A DNA stretch of 64,000 nucleotides from Caulobacteraceae bacterium (GCA_947475465.1 CANJLK010000012.1:1-64000), one strand, 5' to 3'. Numbered from the stretch's first letter, positions 54,272 through 64,000 are shown. Program-made: numbers and translations. Notes: generated by a model not told the origin, from the letters alone.

Positions 54272-54574
54272 ATGAGCCCTTTCGAAGCCATTGCCGAGCC
54301 AAACCGTCGCCGCCTGCTGGAGCTCCTTCGGGCCGGAGAACGGCCGGCCGGCGACCTGGTCGAAGCCACGGGCCTCAGCCAACCGGGCGTCTCGAAGCAT
54401 CTGAAATTGCTGCGCGAAGCCGGCCTGGTCAGCGTCCGGCCCGATGGCCAGCGCAGGCTTTACAGCCTGGAGGCCCGCGAACTGGCCGAACTCGACGCCT
54501 GGCTGAAACCCTTCCGGCAGTTCTGGGCCGATCGCCTGGACGCCCTCGACGAGCACCTGGAGAACGAACAATGA
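54272..54574 (+). CDS. ArsR family winged-helix regulator
   Basis: A 100-residue metalloregulator-fold repressor. The opening PFEAIAEPNRRRLLELL and the recognition helix LSQPGVSKHLKLLREAGLV are typical. It lacks the metal-binding cysteines of true ArsR/SmtB, like many family members paired with AHSA1/SRPBCC proteins. It overlaps the SRPBCC gene by four bases and is probably autoregulated from the AT-rich promoter upstream. The ligand is unknown. A TTG at 54257 would add five residues. Confidence 0.9.
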   Translation: MSPFEAIAEPNRRRLLELLRAGERPAGDLVEATGLSQPGVSKHLKLLREAGLVSVRPDGQRRLYSLEARELAELDAWLKPFRQFWADRLDALDEHLENEQ

Positions 54575-55084
54575 GCGAAACCCAAGACATGGCGATGACC
54601 TCGCCGCTGGGCGAAGTGACCGTCGCCGACGACGCCCTGCAGGTCGTCTTCCACCGCCGCTACAACAAGCCGATCGAGAAGGTCTGGGCGGCGGTCACCA
54701 CGCCGGAGCGCATCGCCGACTGGCTGGCCAATGCCGAGATCGAGATGAAGGTGGGCGGCGCGATCCGCCTGGACTGGTTCGGCCACAACAGCATGGTCGG
54801 CCGCGTCGTGGCGTTGGACCCGCCCCATGCGTTCGCCTGGACCTGGACCCTCGACGGGAGAGAAACGGTCGTCCGGTTCGATCTCGAGGCTGACGGCGAC
54901 GGCTGTGACCCTCACCCACTCGGGACTCTCGCCAAAGGCCGGGCCCGGCGGCGGCGTCCGCGCGGGCTGGCACTCGCACCTGGAGGGGATCGCCGACGCC
55001 GTCGAGGTCCGCAAGACCAGCTGGGAGACGATCATCGCCCGCCGCGACGGGATCGCGCCGCGCTACCCGGCCCTGCCCGCCTGA
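54571..55084 (+). pseudogene. SRPBCC (AHSA1-like) protein, frameshifted
   Basis: The first ~110 codons give a lipid/aromatic-pocket SRPBCC fold (FHRRYNKPIEKVWAAVTTPERIADW and AFAWTWTLDG). Around 54900-54915 the frame moves by one base and continues as VTLTHSGLSPKAGPGG to the natural end GIAPRYPALPA, stop 55082-55084. A single inserted or deleted base explains it; restored length is about 170 residues. Without repair the original frame runs on into the antisense of folP. It is co-translated with the ArsR gene and its 3' end overlaps the folP stop by 22 bases. Confidence 0.8.
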
Positions 55085-55926
55085 GCGACGGCGGTCCAGA
55101 CCTTCAGGGCCTGGACCGTCTCGCGCACGTCGTGGACCCGCACGGCGGCGACGCCGGCCGCCGCGCCGGCCAGGGCCGCGGCGATGGAGCCGCCCAATCT
55201 ATCGTTGGGGGGTCGCTGGTCCGCAGGACGGTCTCCGCCATCCAGCGCTTCGATGAAGCGTTTGCGGCTGGCGCCCAGCAGCACCGGGAACCCCAGGGCC
55301 ACGATCCGGTCCAGCCCAGCGATGAGCGGCAGGTTGTGGCGGGTCATGTGCTTGCCAAAACCGATGCCGGGGTCGAGCCAGAGGCGTTCGCGCGCCACGC
55401 CGGCGGCCAGGGCGGCCTTGGCCCGGGCGGCCAGGAAATCCGCGACCTCGGCCACCACGTCGTCGTAGTGCGGCTGAACCTGCATGGTGCCCGGCTCACC
55501 CTGCATGTGCATCAGCACGACCTCGCAGCCGAGCTCGGCTGCGACCGCAAGGCTGTCGGCGGCGAAGCGAAGGGCCGTGACGTCGTTCCAAAGGGTCGCA
55601 CCGGCCGAGACCGCGGCGCGGGCTACGGCAGGCTTCATGGTGTCGATGGAGATTGGGATCGCGCTTTCGGCGCGAATGGCGGCGATCAGGGGCGCGACGC
55701 GCGCGATCTCCTCTGCCTCCCCGACAGGATCGGCGCCCGGACGGGTGGACTCGCCGCCGATGTCCAGGATGTCGGCGCCGTCGGCGATCAACCGGCGGGC
55801 GTGGGCGAGCGCGGCGTCGAAGCCAGCGAACCGCCCGCCGTCGGAAAAGCTGTCCGGCGTGACATTGACCACTCCCATGACGCGGACGGCCTGAAGGGCG
55901 GCGGGCTGGGGCTTGCTGGCGGTCAT
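55063..55926 (-). CDS. folP: dihydropteroate synthase
   Basis: A 287-residue TIM-barrel enzyme of folate synthesis, condensing pterin pyrophosphate with p-aminobenzoate; it is the target of sulfonamides. Motifs: MGVVNVTPDSFSDGG, ADILDIGGESTRPGA, DVTALRF and the phosphate-binding RKRFIEAL. ATG 55926 is the best start; a TTG six codons upstream is possible. It follows ftsH on the same strand beyond a terminator. The convergent SRPBCC gene overlaps its 3' end. Confidence 0.95.
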   Translation of the reverse strand: MTASKPQPAALQAVRVMGVVNVTPDSFSDGGRFAGFDAALAHARRLIADGADILDIGGESTRPGADPVGEAEEIARVAPLIAAIRAESAIPISIDTMKPAVARAAVSAGATLWNDVTALRFAADSLAVAAELGCEVVLMHMQGEPGTMQVQPHYDDVVAEVADFLAARAKAALAAGVARERLWLDPGIGFGKHMTRHNLPLIAGLDRIVALGFPVLLGASRKRFIEALDGGDRPADQRPPNDRLGGSIAAALAGAAAGVAAVRVHDVRETVQALKVWTAVAQAGRAG

Positions 55927-55944
55927 GGTCGCGCATGATAGCAA

Positions 55945-55977
55945 GAAAAAGGGCGGCTCCGTCGCCGGAAGCCGCCC
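55945..55977 (-). terminator. Rho-independent terminator of ftsH
   Basis: On the minus strand GGGCGGCTTCCG and CGGAGCCGCCC pair around GCGA, and TTTTTCTTGC follows (T run at 55946-55950). It lies between the ftsH stop and folP, so folP probably has its own promoter or depends on readthrough. Confidence 0.85.
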
Positions 55978-55999
55978 ATTAAACTCAACCGATGTCGCC

Positions 56000-57889
<1,890 letters not shown>

Positions 57890-58012
57890 CGCTTAAGACC
57901 GTCTCGAAAAAATGAACTTTGATCCAGGACCAAAGATAGGAGGCCCACCGAGGTTTCACCAGTAAGCCCGCCGCCACGCGACCGAACATCGCGCCTTGGC
58001 CACAAATCCGCA

Positions 58013-58037
58013 GGGCCGCGTCTGGAAGACGCGGCCC
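58013..58037 (-). terminator. stem-loop terminator of rpsU
   Basis: GGGCCGCGTCT (58013-58023) and AGACGCGGCCC (58027-58037) pair perfectly over 11 bases. On the minus strand it lies about 30 bases after the rpsU stop and before ftsH. The following TGCGGATTTG has only a short T run. Confidence 0.65.
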
Positions 58038-58069
58038 CTCAGATAGGCATGGATTTACTGAATGAAGCG

Positions 58070-58315
58070 CTACCGGCCACCGGTCGTGGCGGGTTTCTTC
58101 GGGGCCGGGATCAGGCCTTCGCGCTGGGCGCGCTTGCGGGCCAGCTTACGGGCCCGGCGCACGGCTTCCGCCTTTTGGCGGGCGCGCTTTTCCGACGGCT
58201 TTTCGTAATGGACGTGCCGCTTCATTTCGCGGAACGAGCCTTCGCGCTGCATCTTCTTCTTCAGCGCCTTGAGGGCTTGGTCGACGTTGTTGTCGCGGAC
58301 GAAAATCTGAACCAG
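58070..58315 (-). CDS. rpsU: 30S ribosomal protein S21
   Basis: An 81-residue S21. The [20 protein letters not shown] start, the [10 protein letters not shown] core and the basic tail [14 protein letters not shown] are typical of alphaproteobacteria. No ATG, GTG or TTG exists in frame near the conserved start. AGGAG at 58324-58328 lies eight bases before CTG 58313-58315, which is the only plausible initiator for the residue before Val-Gln-Ile-Phe. COQ9 is divergent from it, the arrangement for which that family was once named. Confidence 0.9.
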   Translation of the reverse strand: MVQIFVRDNNVDQALKALKKKMQREGSFREMKRHVHYEKPSEKRARQKAEAVRRARKLARKRAQREGLIPAPKKPATTGGR

Positions 58316-58541
58316 GGTTCTCTCTCCTATTGGTCGTTCCCGCCCGGCCCCCTCGATCCCTCGGAAAGGGGCGGCGGCGAGCGAACAAAAAGAATATTGG
58401 GTCCCGAAGGCTTGTGGCCCACGCGATTGAGCGCGGCGAGATAGCAGAAGGGACCATCGGTGTCCACGCCGCGCGTCGTGGTTTTCGACTCTTCGCGTCC
58501 GAGTCTTCGCCTTAGGCCCGTCAGTGTCGTAGAGTGGCCAC

Positions 58542-59228
58542 ATGTCCGCGACCAAGAAGACCGCCGCCAAAGCAGAGTCAGTTCCCGCGCCCGATTGGGC
58601 CGCGCACACCGAACAACAGGTGCTTGACGCCGCCCTGTCTATCGTCGGGGAGGAGGGCTGGACGCCGCGCCTGGCGATCCTGGCCGGGCAGGCCGTTGGC
58701 CTGTCGGCGGGCGAGACACAGCTCCTGCTGCCCAACGGACCCGCCGATCTCGCGGCCCTGCTGTCGCGGCGGCACGACACAGCCGCCCTGGCGACGCTCA
58801 GCGCGGTCGAGGCCGGAACCTTGAAGATTCGCGAACGGATCGCGCGCGCCGTGGCGGCGCGGATCGACGCGGCCTGCGTCGACGAGGCCGCGGTGCGGCG
58901 CCTCGCCGGCCTCCTGGCCCTGCCGCAGCACGCGCCGCTGGGCCTGCGGCTGACCTGGGAAAGCGCCGACAAGCTGTGGCGCTGGGCCGGCGATACCGCC
59001 ACCGACGAGAACCACTACTCCAAGCGCCTGCTGCTGGGCGGCATCCTGGCCGGCGCGCTGGCCGTCCGCCTGACCTCCGGGCGCGAGGCCTCGGTCGACT
59101 TCACCACGCGGCGCATCGAGAACGTCATGGCCTTCGAGAAATGGAAGGCGACGACGAAGCTGAAGCCCTCGGAACTGCTGAACGCCGCGGCCGGGGCGCT
59201 GGGACGGATGCGGTACGGCGCAAGCTAG
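58542..59228 (+). CDS. COQ9 family protein
   Basis: A 228-residue protein of the COQ9 family, earlier called rpsU-divergently transcribed protein, which is exactly its position here. The N-terminal region resembles a TetR-like helical fold, with [18 protein letters not shown], and the C-terminal part has WRWAGD and [14 protein letters not shown], which are typical. COQ9 proteins bind lipids and help ubiquinone synthesis in mitochondria; the same is likely here. Its stop shares CTAG with purK. Confidence 0.9.
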   Translation: MSATKKTAAKAESVPAPDWAAHTEQQVLDAALSIVGEEGWTPRLAILAGQAVGLSAGETQLLLPNGPADLAALLSRRHDTAALATLSAVEAGTLKIRERIARAVAARIDAACVDEAAVRRLAGLLALPQHAPLGLRLTWESADKLWRWAGDTATDENHYSKRLLLGGILAGALAVRLTSGREASVDFTTRRIENVMAFEKWKATTKLKPSELLNAAAGALGRMRYGAS

Positions 59229-60325
59229 AGCGGCTTGACCCTATTTATGTGGCCCATCTTGCGGCCGGGCTTGGCCTCGCGCTTGCCGTAGAGGTGGATG
59301 CGGGTTTCCGGCTCGGCGGCGTACTTCAGCCAGGCGTCGGCCTCCTCCCCCAGCAGGTTCAGCATCTCCACCTGGGCGATGGCGCGGGTGGGGCCGAGCG
59401 GCCAGCCGGCGACGGCGCGGATGTGCTGCTCGAACTGGTCGACCTCGCAGCCGTCCTGAGTCCAGTGGCCGGAATTGTGGACGCGGGGCGCGATCTCGTT
59501 GACCAGCAACCGGCCGTCGGCCAGTTCGAAGAGCTCGACCCCGATCACGCCCACATAGTCGAGGCCTGACAGGATGCGTGCGGCGATCCGCTCGGCCTGG
59601 TCGGCGAGCGCTGGCGTCACGCGGGCCGGGGCGATTGAGCGCCGCAGGACGCCATGCTCGTGGTGGTTTTCGGCGAGCGGATAGACGGCGGTGGCTCCGT
59701 CGCGGCCGCGGGCGGCGATGACCGAAAGCTCGCGGGTGAAATCGCAGGCTGCCTCGACGATGACCGGCACGCCGCCAAGCGCGGTGAAGGCGGCAGCCGC
59801 ATCGGCCGGATGCTCCACCCAGCGCTGGCCCTTGCCGTCATAGCCCTCGCGCCGCGTCTTCATCAGGCAGGGCGTGCCGATCCGGGTCGCAGCATCGACG
59901 GCTTCATCCGACGTGGCGGCGGCGGCGAAGGCGACCGTGGGGGCGCCGTGGGCGTTGAGGAAGGTCTTCTCTTCGACCCGGTCCTGGGCGACAGCCAGGG
60001 CGCGGGGGCCGGGCGCCACCTCGGCGCCGAGCCCGATCAGGTGGTCGACCGTGGCGGCCGGCACGTTCTCGAACTCGTAGGTGACGATGGCCGAGGCTTC
60101 GGCGAGCGCGGCCAGGGCGGCGGGATCGTCATAGGCGCCCACCAGGCAGCGCACGGCAACGCGCCCGGCGGGTGAATCGGCGTCGCGCTCGAGCACCACC
60201 GCGTCGAAGCCCAGCTTGGAGGCGGCCTGGGCCAGCATGCGGCCCAGCTGGCCGCCGCCCAATATGCCGATGGTTGAGCCCGGCGGCAGGGGCCCGCCTT
60301 TCCAGGATGAAGGGGGCGCGCTCAA
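59225..60325 (-). CDS. purK: 5-(carboxyamino)imidazole ribonucleotide synthase
   Basis: A 366-residue ATP-grasp enzyme of purine synthesis. The N-terminus [16 protein letters not shown], the ATP-grasp core (about 100-290), and [19 protein letters not shown] are diagnostic. It uses ATP and bicarbonate to carboxylate AIR for PurE. TTG 60325 overlaps the purE stop (TTGA), so translation is coupled; a later start is possible since the family motif begins at about residue 18. The stop overlaps the COQ9 stop by CTAG. Confidence 0.95.
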   Translation of the reverse strand: MSAPPSSWKGGPLPPGSTIGILGGGQLGRMLAQAASKLGFDAVVLERDADSPAGRVAVRCLVGAYDDPAALAALAEASAIVTYEFENVPAATVDHLIGLGAEVAPGPRALAVAQDRVEEKTFLNAHGAPTVAFAAAATSDEAVDAATRIGTPCLMKTRREGYDGKGQRWVEHPADAAAAFTALGGVPVIVEAACDFTRELSVIAARGRDGATAVYPLAENHHEHGVLRRSIAPARVTPALADQAERIAARILSGLDYVGVIGVELFELADGRLLVNEIAPRVHNSGHWTQDGCEVDQFEQHIRAVAGWPLGPTRAIAQVEMLNLLGEEADAWLKYAAEPETRIHLYGKREAKPGRKMGHINRVKPL

Positions 60326-60816
60326 GCGTCCTCGACGGTTTCGGGAATGGAGGCGGTCTGGCGGGCGGTGAAGGCCTCCAGGCGGCCGGCGATGGCCTCG
60401 TCGGAGAGCGCCAGGATCTTGGCGGCCATCAGGCCGGCGTTCTTGGCCCCGGCCTCGCCGATGGCCAGGGTGCCCACCGGGATGCCGGCCGGCATCTGGA
60501 CGATGGACAGCAGGCTATCCATGCCCTTCAGCGCCTTGGACTCGATCGGCACGCCCAGGACCGGCAGTTCGGTCAGCGAGGCGGTCATGCCCGGCAGGTG
60601 GGCCGCGCCGCCGGCCGCGGCGATGATCACCTTGAAGCCCGCCGCCTTGGCCCCTTTGGCGAAGTCGTACATCCGCTGCGGGGTGCGGTGGGCCGAGACC
60701 ACCTTGGCCTCATAGGCGACGCCAAGTGAATCGAGCATCTCGGCCGCATGTTTCAGCACAGGCCAGTCGGAACGGCTGCCCATGATGATGGCGACGGGCG
60801 CTTGCGTGGCGCTCAT
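60322..60816 (-). CDS. purE: 5-(carboxyamino)imidazole ribonucleotide mutase
   Basis: A 164-residue class I PurE that rearranges N5-CAIR to [34 protein letters not shown] with the active-site histidine, and [12 protein letters not shown] are all present. ATG 60816 is chosen since the extra 21 codons upstream do not resemble the family. It heads purE-purK, with a promoter-like sequence 32-59 bases before the start. Confidence 0.95.
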   Translation of the reverse strand: MSATQAPVAIIMGSRSDWPVLKHAAEMLDSLGVAYEAKVVSAHRTPQRMYDFAKGAKAAGFKVIIAAAGGAAHLPGMTASLTELPVLGVPIESKALKGMDSLLSIVQMPAGIPVGTLAIGEAGAKNAGLMAAKILALSDEAIAGRLEAFTARQTASIPETVEDA

Positions 60817-60847
60817 GTCGTGGAGGACCCCTTCTAGAAGGCGGCGG

Positions 60848-60875
60848 AGTATAGGCGCCGACTTTGCAGGGGCAA
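60848..60875 (-). promoter_or_regulatory. candidate sigma-70 promoter of purE
   Basis: On the minus strand TTGCCC (60870-60875), 16 bases, TATACT (60848-60853), located 32 bases before the purE start. The -10 differs from TATAAT at one position. Confidence 0.45.
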
Positions 60876-60934
60876 CCAAGGATGGCTACATTTGAAAAAT
60901 ACCGGGCGGGCCGACTCAGGCGGCGCTCGAGGGG

Positions 60935-61654
60935 ATGCTCCCGATGAAGGTGACCGGCGCGCGCAATGAGCCCTTTTCGGCCATGCGCCGGCGCGCGCTT
61001 GCGCAGTCCGGCGCCCAGGTCCGCGCCGCCCCGGCCGACAGGGCCGACTTCCTGGGCGTCACGGAGGCGGAGCTGACGCCGGCGGTGAAGGGGGCCATGC
61101 AGGCCCTGCTGGTGGAAATCGACGACCTGCGCGGCGAGGTGAAGCAGCTGAAGGCCCGTCTGGCCGACGCCGAGGAGATGGCTGACCGCGACGCGCTGAC
61201 GCCGCTTCTGAACCGCCGAGCCCTGGTCCGCGAGCTTGGCCGCATCCGCACCTTCGCCCAGCGCTACGGCTCGCCGGCCAGCCTGGTCTATTTCGACCTC
61301 GACGGCCTGAAGTCGATCAACGACCGGTTCGGGCACGCGGCCGGCGACGCGGCCCTGCAGGCGGTGGCCGAGCGGCTGTTGGCCAATATCCGCGACAGCG
61401 ACATCGTCGGCCGCATGGGCGGCGATGAGTTCGCGGTGATCCTGGTGCAGGCCGACCAGGCCACCGCCGAGGCCAAGGCCGCCTCGCTGGCCCGCGCCAT
61501 CGAGTCCGAGCCTCTACGCTTCGGCGACTGGACCGCGCCGATGCATGTCTCCTTCGGCGTCAGCGAGATCCGCCCCGAGGTCGAGCCCGAGGGCCTGGTC
61601 GCCGAGGCCGACGCGGCCATGTACGTCCGCAAGCGCGGGCGGAAGACGGCTTAG
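60935..61654 (+). CDS. diguanylate cyclase (GGDEF domain)
   Basis: A 239-residue cytoplasmic enzyme that makes c-di-GMP. After about 45 residues of basic leader and a short coiled segment (about 50-85), the GGDEF domain spans about 88-238, with motif GGDEF at 162-166. The inhibitory I-site RxxD is kept as RDSD (153-156), five residues before GGDEF, so product inhibition is likely. There is no membrane helix or sensory domain beyond the coiled segment. ATG 60935 or ATG 60944 may be used. The stop overlaps the YdcH-like gene by TTAG. Confidence 0.92.
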   Translation: MLPMKVTGARNEPFSAMRRRALAQSGAQVRAAPADRADFLGVTEAELTPAVKGAMQALLVEIDDLRGEVKQLKARLADAEEMADRDALTPLLNRRALVRELGRIRTFAQRYGSPASLVYFDLDGLKSINDRFGHAAGDAALQAVAERLLANIRDSDIVGRMGGDEFAVILVQADQATAEAKAASLARAIESEPLRFGDWTAPMHVSFGVSEIRPEVEPEGLVAEADAAMYVRKRGRKTA

Positions 61655-61866
61655 GCGATGATGTCGGGATTCAGCTGATCTTCGATCAGGGTGATCTCGT
61701 CCTTCAGGGCCAGCTTCTTCCGCTTCAGGCGGGCGATCAGCATCATGTCGGGGAGCGGCGAAAGCGAGATCGCCTGAATGGCGGCGTCGAGGTCGGAATG
61801 GTCCTGGCGAAGTTCGGCCAGGCGGGCTTCCAGCGCTTCCTCGGATTGATTGTCCTGCTCGTCCAT
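61651..61866 (-). CDS. YdcH-like DUF465 small protein
   Basis: A 71-residue acidic and basic helical-hairpin protein. ARLAELRQDHSDLDAAI and LIARLKRKKLALKDEI are the two helices of the DUF465 family. Function is unknown; members are abundant small coiled-coil proteins in proteobacteria. ATG 61866 gives the family start. It ends inside the diguanylate cyclase stop and follows the TIGR02444-type gene by ten bases on the same strand. A second member is at 63060-63233. Confidence 0.85.
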   Translation of the reverse strand: MDEQDNQSEEALEARLAELRQDHSDLDAAIQAISLSPLPDMMLIARLKRKKLALKDEITLIEDQLNPDIIA

Positions 61867-61876
61867 CGTGGGCCTT

Positions 61877-62320
61877 CTACCCCAAGGCGGCGGCCAGGAC
61901 AGCCAAGGCATCGACCGGCGGTGATTTTTTCCAGGCTGCGGACACGGTGCGAAGGGATTCGAGACCGTTGGCCGCCCCGCCGGGCCCGCCCAGGCCCTCC
62001 AGGGCCTGCAGCAGAGCGCGTTCGGCCGCGAGCTCGGCCGCCTTCACCTCGTTGCGCAGCGCCTCACGCGCCGGGTCGGCGATCCCCTCAAAGCCTGGCT
62101 TCAGGGCGCGGCGCACCGCCCGGAGGGGATTAACGGCCAAAGCATCCCAGTCTCTCGCCAGGCCGGCGGCGCGGGCCGCCAGCGCAGGATCGTCCACCTG
62201 GGCCCAGACGGCCCAGAGCAGGAGGGGAACGTCCTGGCCATGGGCGTCCTGAAGCGCCAGGCAGGCGTCTTGCACGCCCGGCCGGCCATAGACGGCGACC
62301 GCCCAGTCCCACAGGCCCAA
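61877..62320 (-). CDS. TIGR02444 family protein (DUF2390)
   Basis: A 147-residue protein recognised by LWDWAVAVYGRPGVQDACLALQD and VPLLLWAVW near the N-terminus, matching the TIGR02444/DUF2390 family of unknown function. The rest is helical and alanine-rich. TTG 62320 is preceded by GAGG eight bases upstream, inside the end of ubiX, so it is likely co-translated with ubiX. No membrane segment of clear length is seen. Confidence 0.8.
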   Translation of the reverse strand: MGLWDWAVAVYGRPGVQDACLALQDAHGQDVPLLLWAVWAQVDDPALAARAAGLARDWDALAVNPLRAVRRALKPGFEGIADPAREALRNEVKAAELAAERALLQALEGLGGPGGAANGLESLRTVSAAWKKSPPVDALAVLAAALG

Positions 62321-62323
62321 GGT

Positions 62324-62950
62324 CTAGGCCTCGTCCTTCGGGGCGGCGCCCACCGGGCCAACATTCTCGCCCCAGCGCTTCACCGGCGCCCAGTCGAGGC
62401 CGAAGAGGTCCAGCGCGCGGCCCACCGACTGGTCGATCATCGCCTCGAGAGATGTCGGCCTGGCGTAGAAGGCCGGCAGGGGCGGGGCGATCACCGCGCC
62501 CATTTCCGCCAGTTTCACCATGGTGCGCAGGTGGCCCAGGTGCAGCGGGGTCTCGCGGACCATCAGCACCAGGGGCCGGCGTTCCTTGAGCACCACGTCG
62601 GCGGCGCGGCTGAGCAGGGACGAGGTCACGCCGCTGGCCACCTCGCTCATGGTGCGGACCGAACAGGGGGCGACGATCATGCCGAGCGTCCGAAACGAGC
62701 CGGAGGCGATGGCCGCGCCCACATCGGCAGGTCGGTAGACCACATCGGCCTTGGCGGCGGCCTGAGCGGGCGTAAGGCCGGTTTCCTGGGCGAGCGTCAG
62801 CGCCGAGGCGCGGCTCATCACCAGATGGGACTCGATACCCAGCTCGCGACAGGCGTCGAGGACGCGCAGGCCATAGGCGACCCCAGACGCCCCTGAAATC
62901 CCCACAACCAGCCGCCGCCGCTCAGGATTTTCACCGTCGTCCCTGGCCAT
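62324..62950 (-). CDS. ubiX: flavin prenyltransferase UbiX
   Basis: A 208-residue flavoprotein that attaches dimethylallyl to FMN, making prenylated FMN for UbiD decarboxylases in ubiquinone synthesis. The opening VVGISGASGVAYGLRVLD, the VAPCSVRTMSEVASG segment and RPLVLMVRETPLHLGH are diagnostic. It is followed closely by the TIGR02444-type and DUF465 genes on the same strand. It is divergent from the second DUF465 gene. ubiD is not in the window. Confidence 0.95.
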   Translation of the reverse strand: MARDDGENPERRRLVVGISGASGVAYGLRVLDACRELGIESHLVMSRASALTLAQETGLTPAQAAAKADVVYRPADVGAAIASGSFRTLGMIVAPCSVRTMSEVASGVTSSLLSRAADVVLKERRPLVLMVRETPLHLGHLRTMVKLAEMGAVIAPPLPAFYARPTSLEAMIDQSVGRALDLFGLDWAPVKRWGENVGPVGAAPKDEA

Positions 62951-63059
62951 CCGAAGGTTCCTATCGCCCAGCTCCGAGCGTCAGCAAACATATGTGATCT
63001 GACAGCGGCGCACAGCGGGTGTTCACTATCCTTCGTCCAACAGCAAGGAGGTCGTTAAC

Positions 63060-63233
63060 ATGGCCGTGGAAGCTCGGATTCGTGAACTCGGGTCCCGCCA
63101 CCATTCCCTGGATGAAGCCATTCAAGACGAATTGCGCAGGCCCGCCGCGGACGACCTAAGACTGAAGGAACTCAAGCGAAAGAAGCTGAAGCTCAAGGAA
63201 GAGATGGCCGCCCTGCGGGGCGAGTTGCATTGA
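63060..63233 (+). CDS. YdcH family small protein (DUF465)
   Basis: A 57-residue coiled-coil hairpin protein, with IRELGSRHHSLDEAI and LRLKELKRKKLKLKEEM forming the two helices. ATG 63060 has AAGGAGG about nine bases upstream, a strong site. It is the second DUF465 paralogue within 1.4 kb and lies alone between ubiX (divergent) and the TrcR-type gene (convergent). Function unknown. The stop TGA is at 63231-63233. Confidence 0.85.
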   Translation: MAVEARIRELGSRHHSLDEAIQDELRRPAADDLRLKELKRKKLKLKEEMAALRGELH

Positions 63234-63240
63234 GGCCCTC

Positions 63241-63263
63241 TCCCTCCCCGCCCTGGGGAGGGA
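63241..63263. terminator. stem-loop between convergent genes
   Basis: TCCCTCCCC (63241-63249) pairs with GGGGAGGGA (63255-63263) around a five-base loop. It sits just past the YdcH-like stop and before the TrcR-type stop and may end both transcripts. Confidence 0.55.
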
Positions 63264-63271
63264 AACGATAC

Positions 63272-63928
63272 CTAGTCCTCGGCGTCGTCGTCCGCGAAGA
63301 CGGAGTCGAGATCTTCATCCTCGATCACCCCAGTTTCTGAAGCCGGGATGAGGGTCGGACCCTCGGGCTCCACGATGCCCTTGCGCTTGTCGTCCTTGGC
63401 CTTCTTCTCCGCGGCCTTTTTGACCACGGCGTCCAGTTCCATCTGCGTCGTGAGGCCGAGCGTAACCGGATCGACCGGCTTGATGTTGGCCGAGTTCCAG
63501 TGGGTGCGGTTGCGGACCTGGTCGATGGTGGCCTTGGTGGTGCCGAGGATTTTGGCCAGCTGGCTGTCGGCGATTTCCGGGTGGTTGCGCAGGAACCAGG
63601 CAATGGCGTCCGGGCGATCCTGGCGGCGCGACACCGGCGTGTACTTCGGCGCCTTCTTCTGCGGCTTAAGATATTCGGCGTGGCGGCTCTTCAACGCCAC
63701 AAGGCGGTGGGCGGCGTTGGCCTCGGCCGCGTCCAGTTCCTCGCGGCTCAGCTGGCCGTTGGCGATCGGGTCGGCGCCGCGGATGTCGCGAGCCACTTCA
63801 CCGTCGGCGATGCCCTTCACCTCCAGGGGGTGCAGGCCGCAGAAGTCGGCTATCTGCTCGAAGGTCAGCGAAGTGTTGTCGACCAGCCAGACGGCGGTGG
63901 CCTTGGGCATCAGGATGTCGGTGGTCAT
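63272..63928 (-). CDS. trcR: cell cycle transcriptional regulator TrcR-type (DUF1013)
   Basis: A 218-residue protein of the DUF1013 family, conserved across alphaproteobacteria and linked with RNA polymerase and cell-cycle transcription. The opening MPKATAVWLVDNTSLTFEQI, the ADFCGLHPLEVKGIADG helix-turn-helix-like region and the second one, AWFLRNHPEIADSQLAKILGT, are typical; the C-terminal 60 residues are charged and disordered. ATG 63928 has no evident ribosome-binding site. The convergent partner is a small DUF465 gene. Confidence 0.88.
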   Translation of the reverse strand: MTTDILMPKATAVWLVDNTSLTFEQIADFCGLHPLEVKGIADGEVARDIRGADPIANGQLSREELDAAEANAAHRLVALKSRHAEYLKPQKKAPKYTPVSRRQDRPDAIAWFLRNHPEIADSQLAKILGTTKATIDQVRNRTHWNSANIKPVDPVTLGLTTQMELDAVVKKAAEKKAKDDKRKGIVEPEGPTLIPASETGVIEDEDLDSVFADDDAED

Positions 63929-63957
63929 GGCGGTTACCGTGGGTCCGAAACAAAGGC

Positions 63958-63977
63958 GCCCGGCGTTGCGGCCGGGC
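63958..63977 (-). promoter_or_regulatory. hairpin in the upstream region of the TrcR-type gene
   Basis: GCCCGGC (63958-63964) pairs with GCCGGGC (63971-63977) around GTTGCG, about 30 bases before the start. It could be the end of an upstream transcript or part of the leader; the window ends too soon to decide. Confidence 0.35.
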
Positions 63978-64000
63978 GAGGGACCTATAGGCGCTCAGCC

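Overview
The window is a GC-rich, densely coded bacterial chromosome segment of about 64 kb with roughly 60 genes, no insertion sequences, no phage genes and no CRISPR array. The gene set points to an alphaproteobacterium of the order Caulobacterales, most like Phenylobacterium or Caulobacter. Supporting signs are an Entner-Doudoroff operon with glucokinase, a DUF1013/TrcR-type regulator, COQ9 divergent from rpsU, a GTTC-N7-GTTC type LexA operator in front of imuA-imuB-dnaE2, a serC-serA pair with a structured leader, and several YdcH/DUF465-type small proteins. The genus is inference; no 16S rRNA gene is present.

Layout. Positions 1-5.3 kb carry lipid and xenobiotic metabolism: thiolase, SDR, a sulfotransferase paired with an alkylsulfatase-like metallo-hydrolase, and an AlkB-like dioxygenase. 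Positions 5.4-10 kb hold Usg, an oligopeptide-binding lipoprotein and small envelope or stress proteins (glycine zipper, GlsB, NTF2-like, TMEM175-like, YceI). Positions 10.2-14.2 kb form a compact operon of a secreted protein of unknown function, a CHASE2 adenylate cyclase and a Tat-type M48 metalloprotease. Positions 14.2-19.7 kb contain a flavin steroid-dehydrogenase-like enzyme, tRNA-Ser(CGA), a frameshifted thioesterase, an acyl-CoA ligase, a P-loop kinase-like protein and an enoyl-CoA hydratase.

Positions 19.7-34.3 kb are a central-carbon and storage-sugar block. The pgl-edd-glk-eda operon runs leftward. Next to it are a GT4 glycosyltransferase, a glycogen-debranching protein interrupted by an amber codon, pyruvate kinase, a GH15 glucoamylase/trehalase-like enzyme, zwf and otsB-otsA. 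Together these could move glucose units between glycogen or trehalose and the Entner-Doudoroff route to pyruvate and NADPH.

Positions 34.3-45.4 kb are a DNA-repair island: ligD and ku for NHEJ, then, after a carboxylesterase, the SOS mutagenesis cassette imuA-imuB-dnaE2 with a LexA box placed over its -10 element. Positions 45.4-48.3 kb make serine (serA, serC). Positions 48.4-54 kb include small proteins of unknown function, an orphan hybrid histidine kinase, PhzF, a nucleotidyltransferase-like protein and thiD. Positions 54.2-58.3 kb have an ArsR regulator with a frameshifted SRPBCC partner, folP, ftsH and rpsU, whose only available start is CTG. The last 5.5 kb hold COQ9, purE-purK, a diguanylate cyclase, YdcH-like proteins, a TIGR02444-type protein, ubiX and the TrcR-type regulator.

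Three genes look broken by single-base changes: the thioesterase at 16.4 kb, the debranching protein at 26.9 kb and the SRPBCC protein at 54.9 kb. Sequencing or assembly error is a real alternative to decay. No intergenic gap exceeds 300 bases. I did not find a clearly unprecedented system. The strongest leads are the cyclase/protease operon, the QxHxDH metallo-hydrolase, the CTG-initiated rpsU and the structured leaders near serC.
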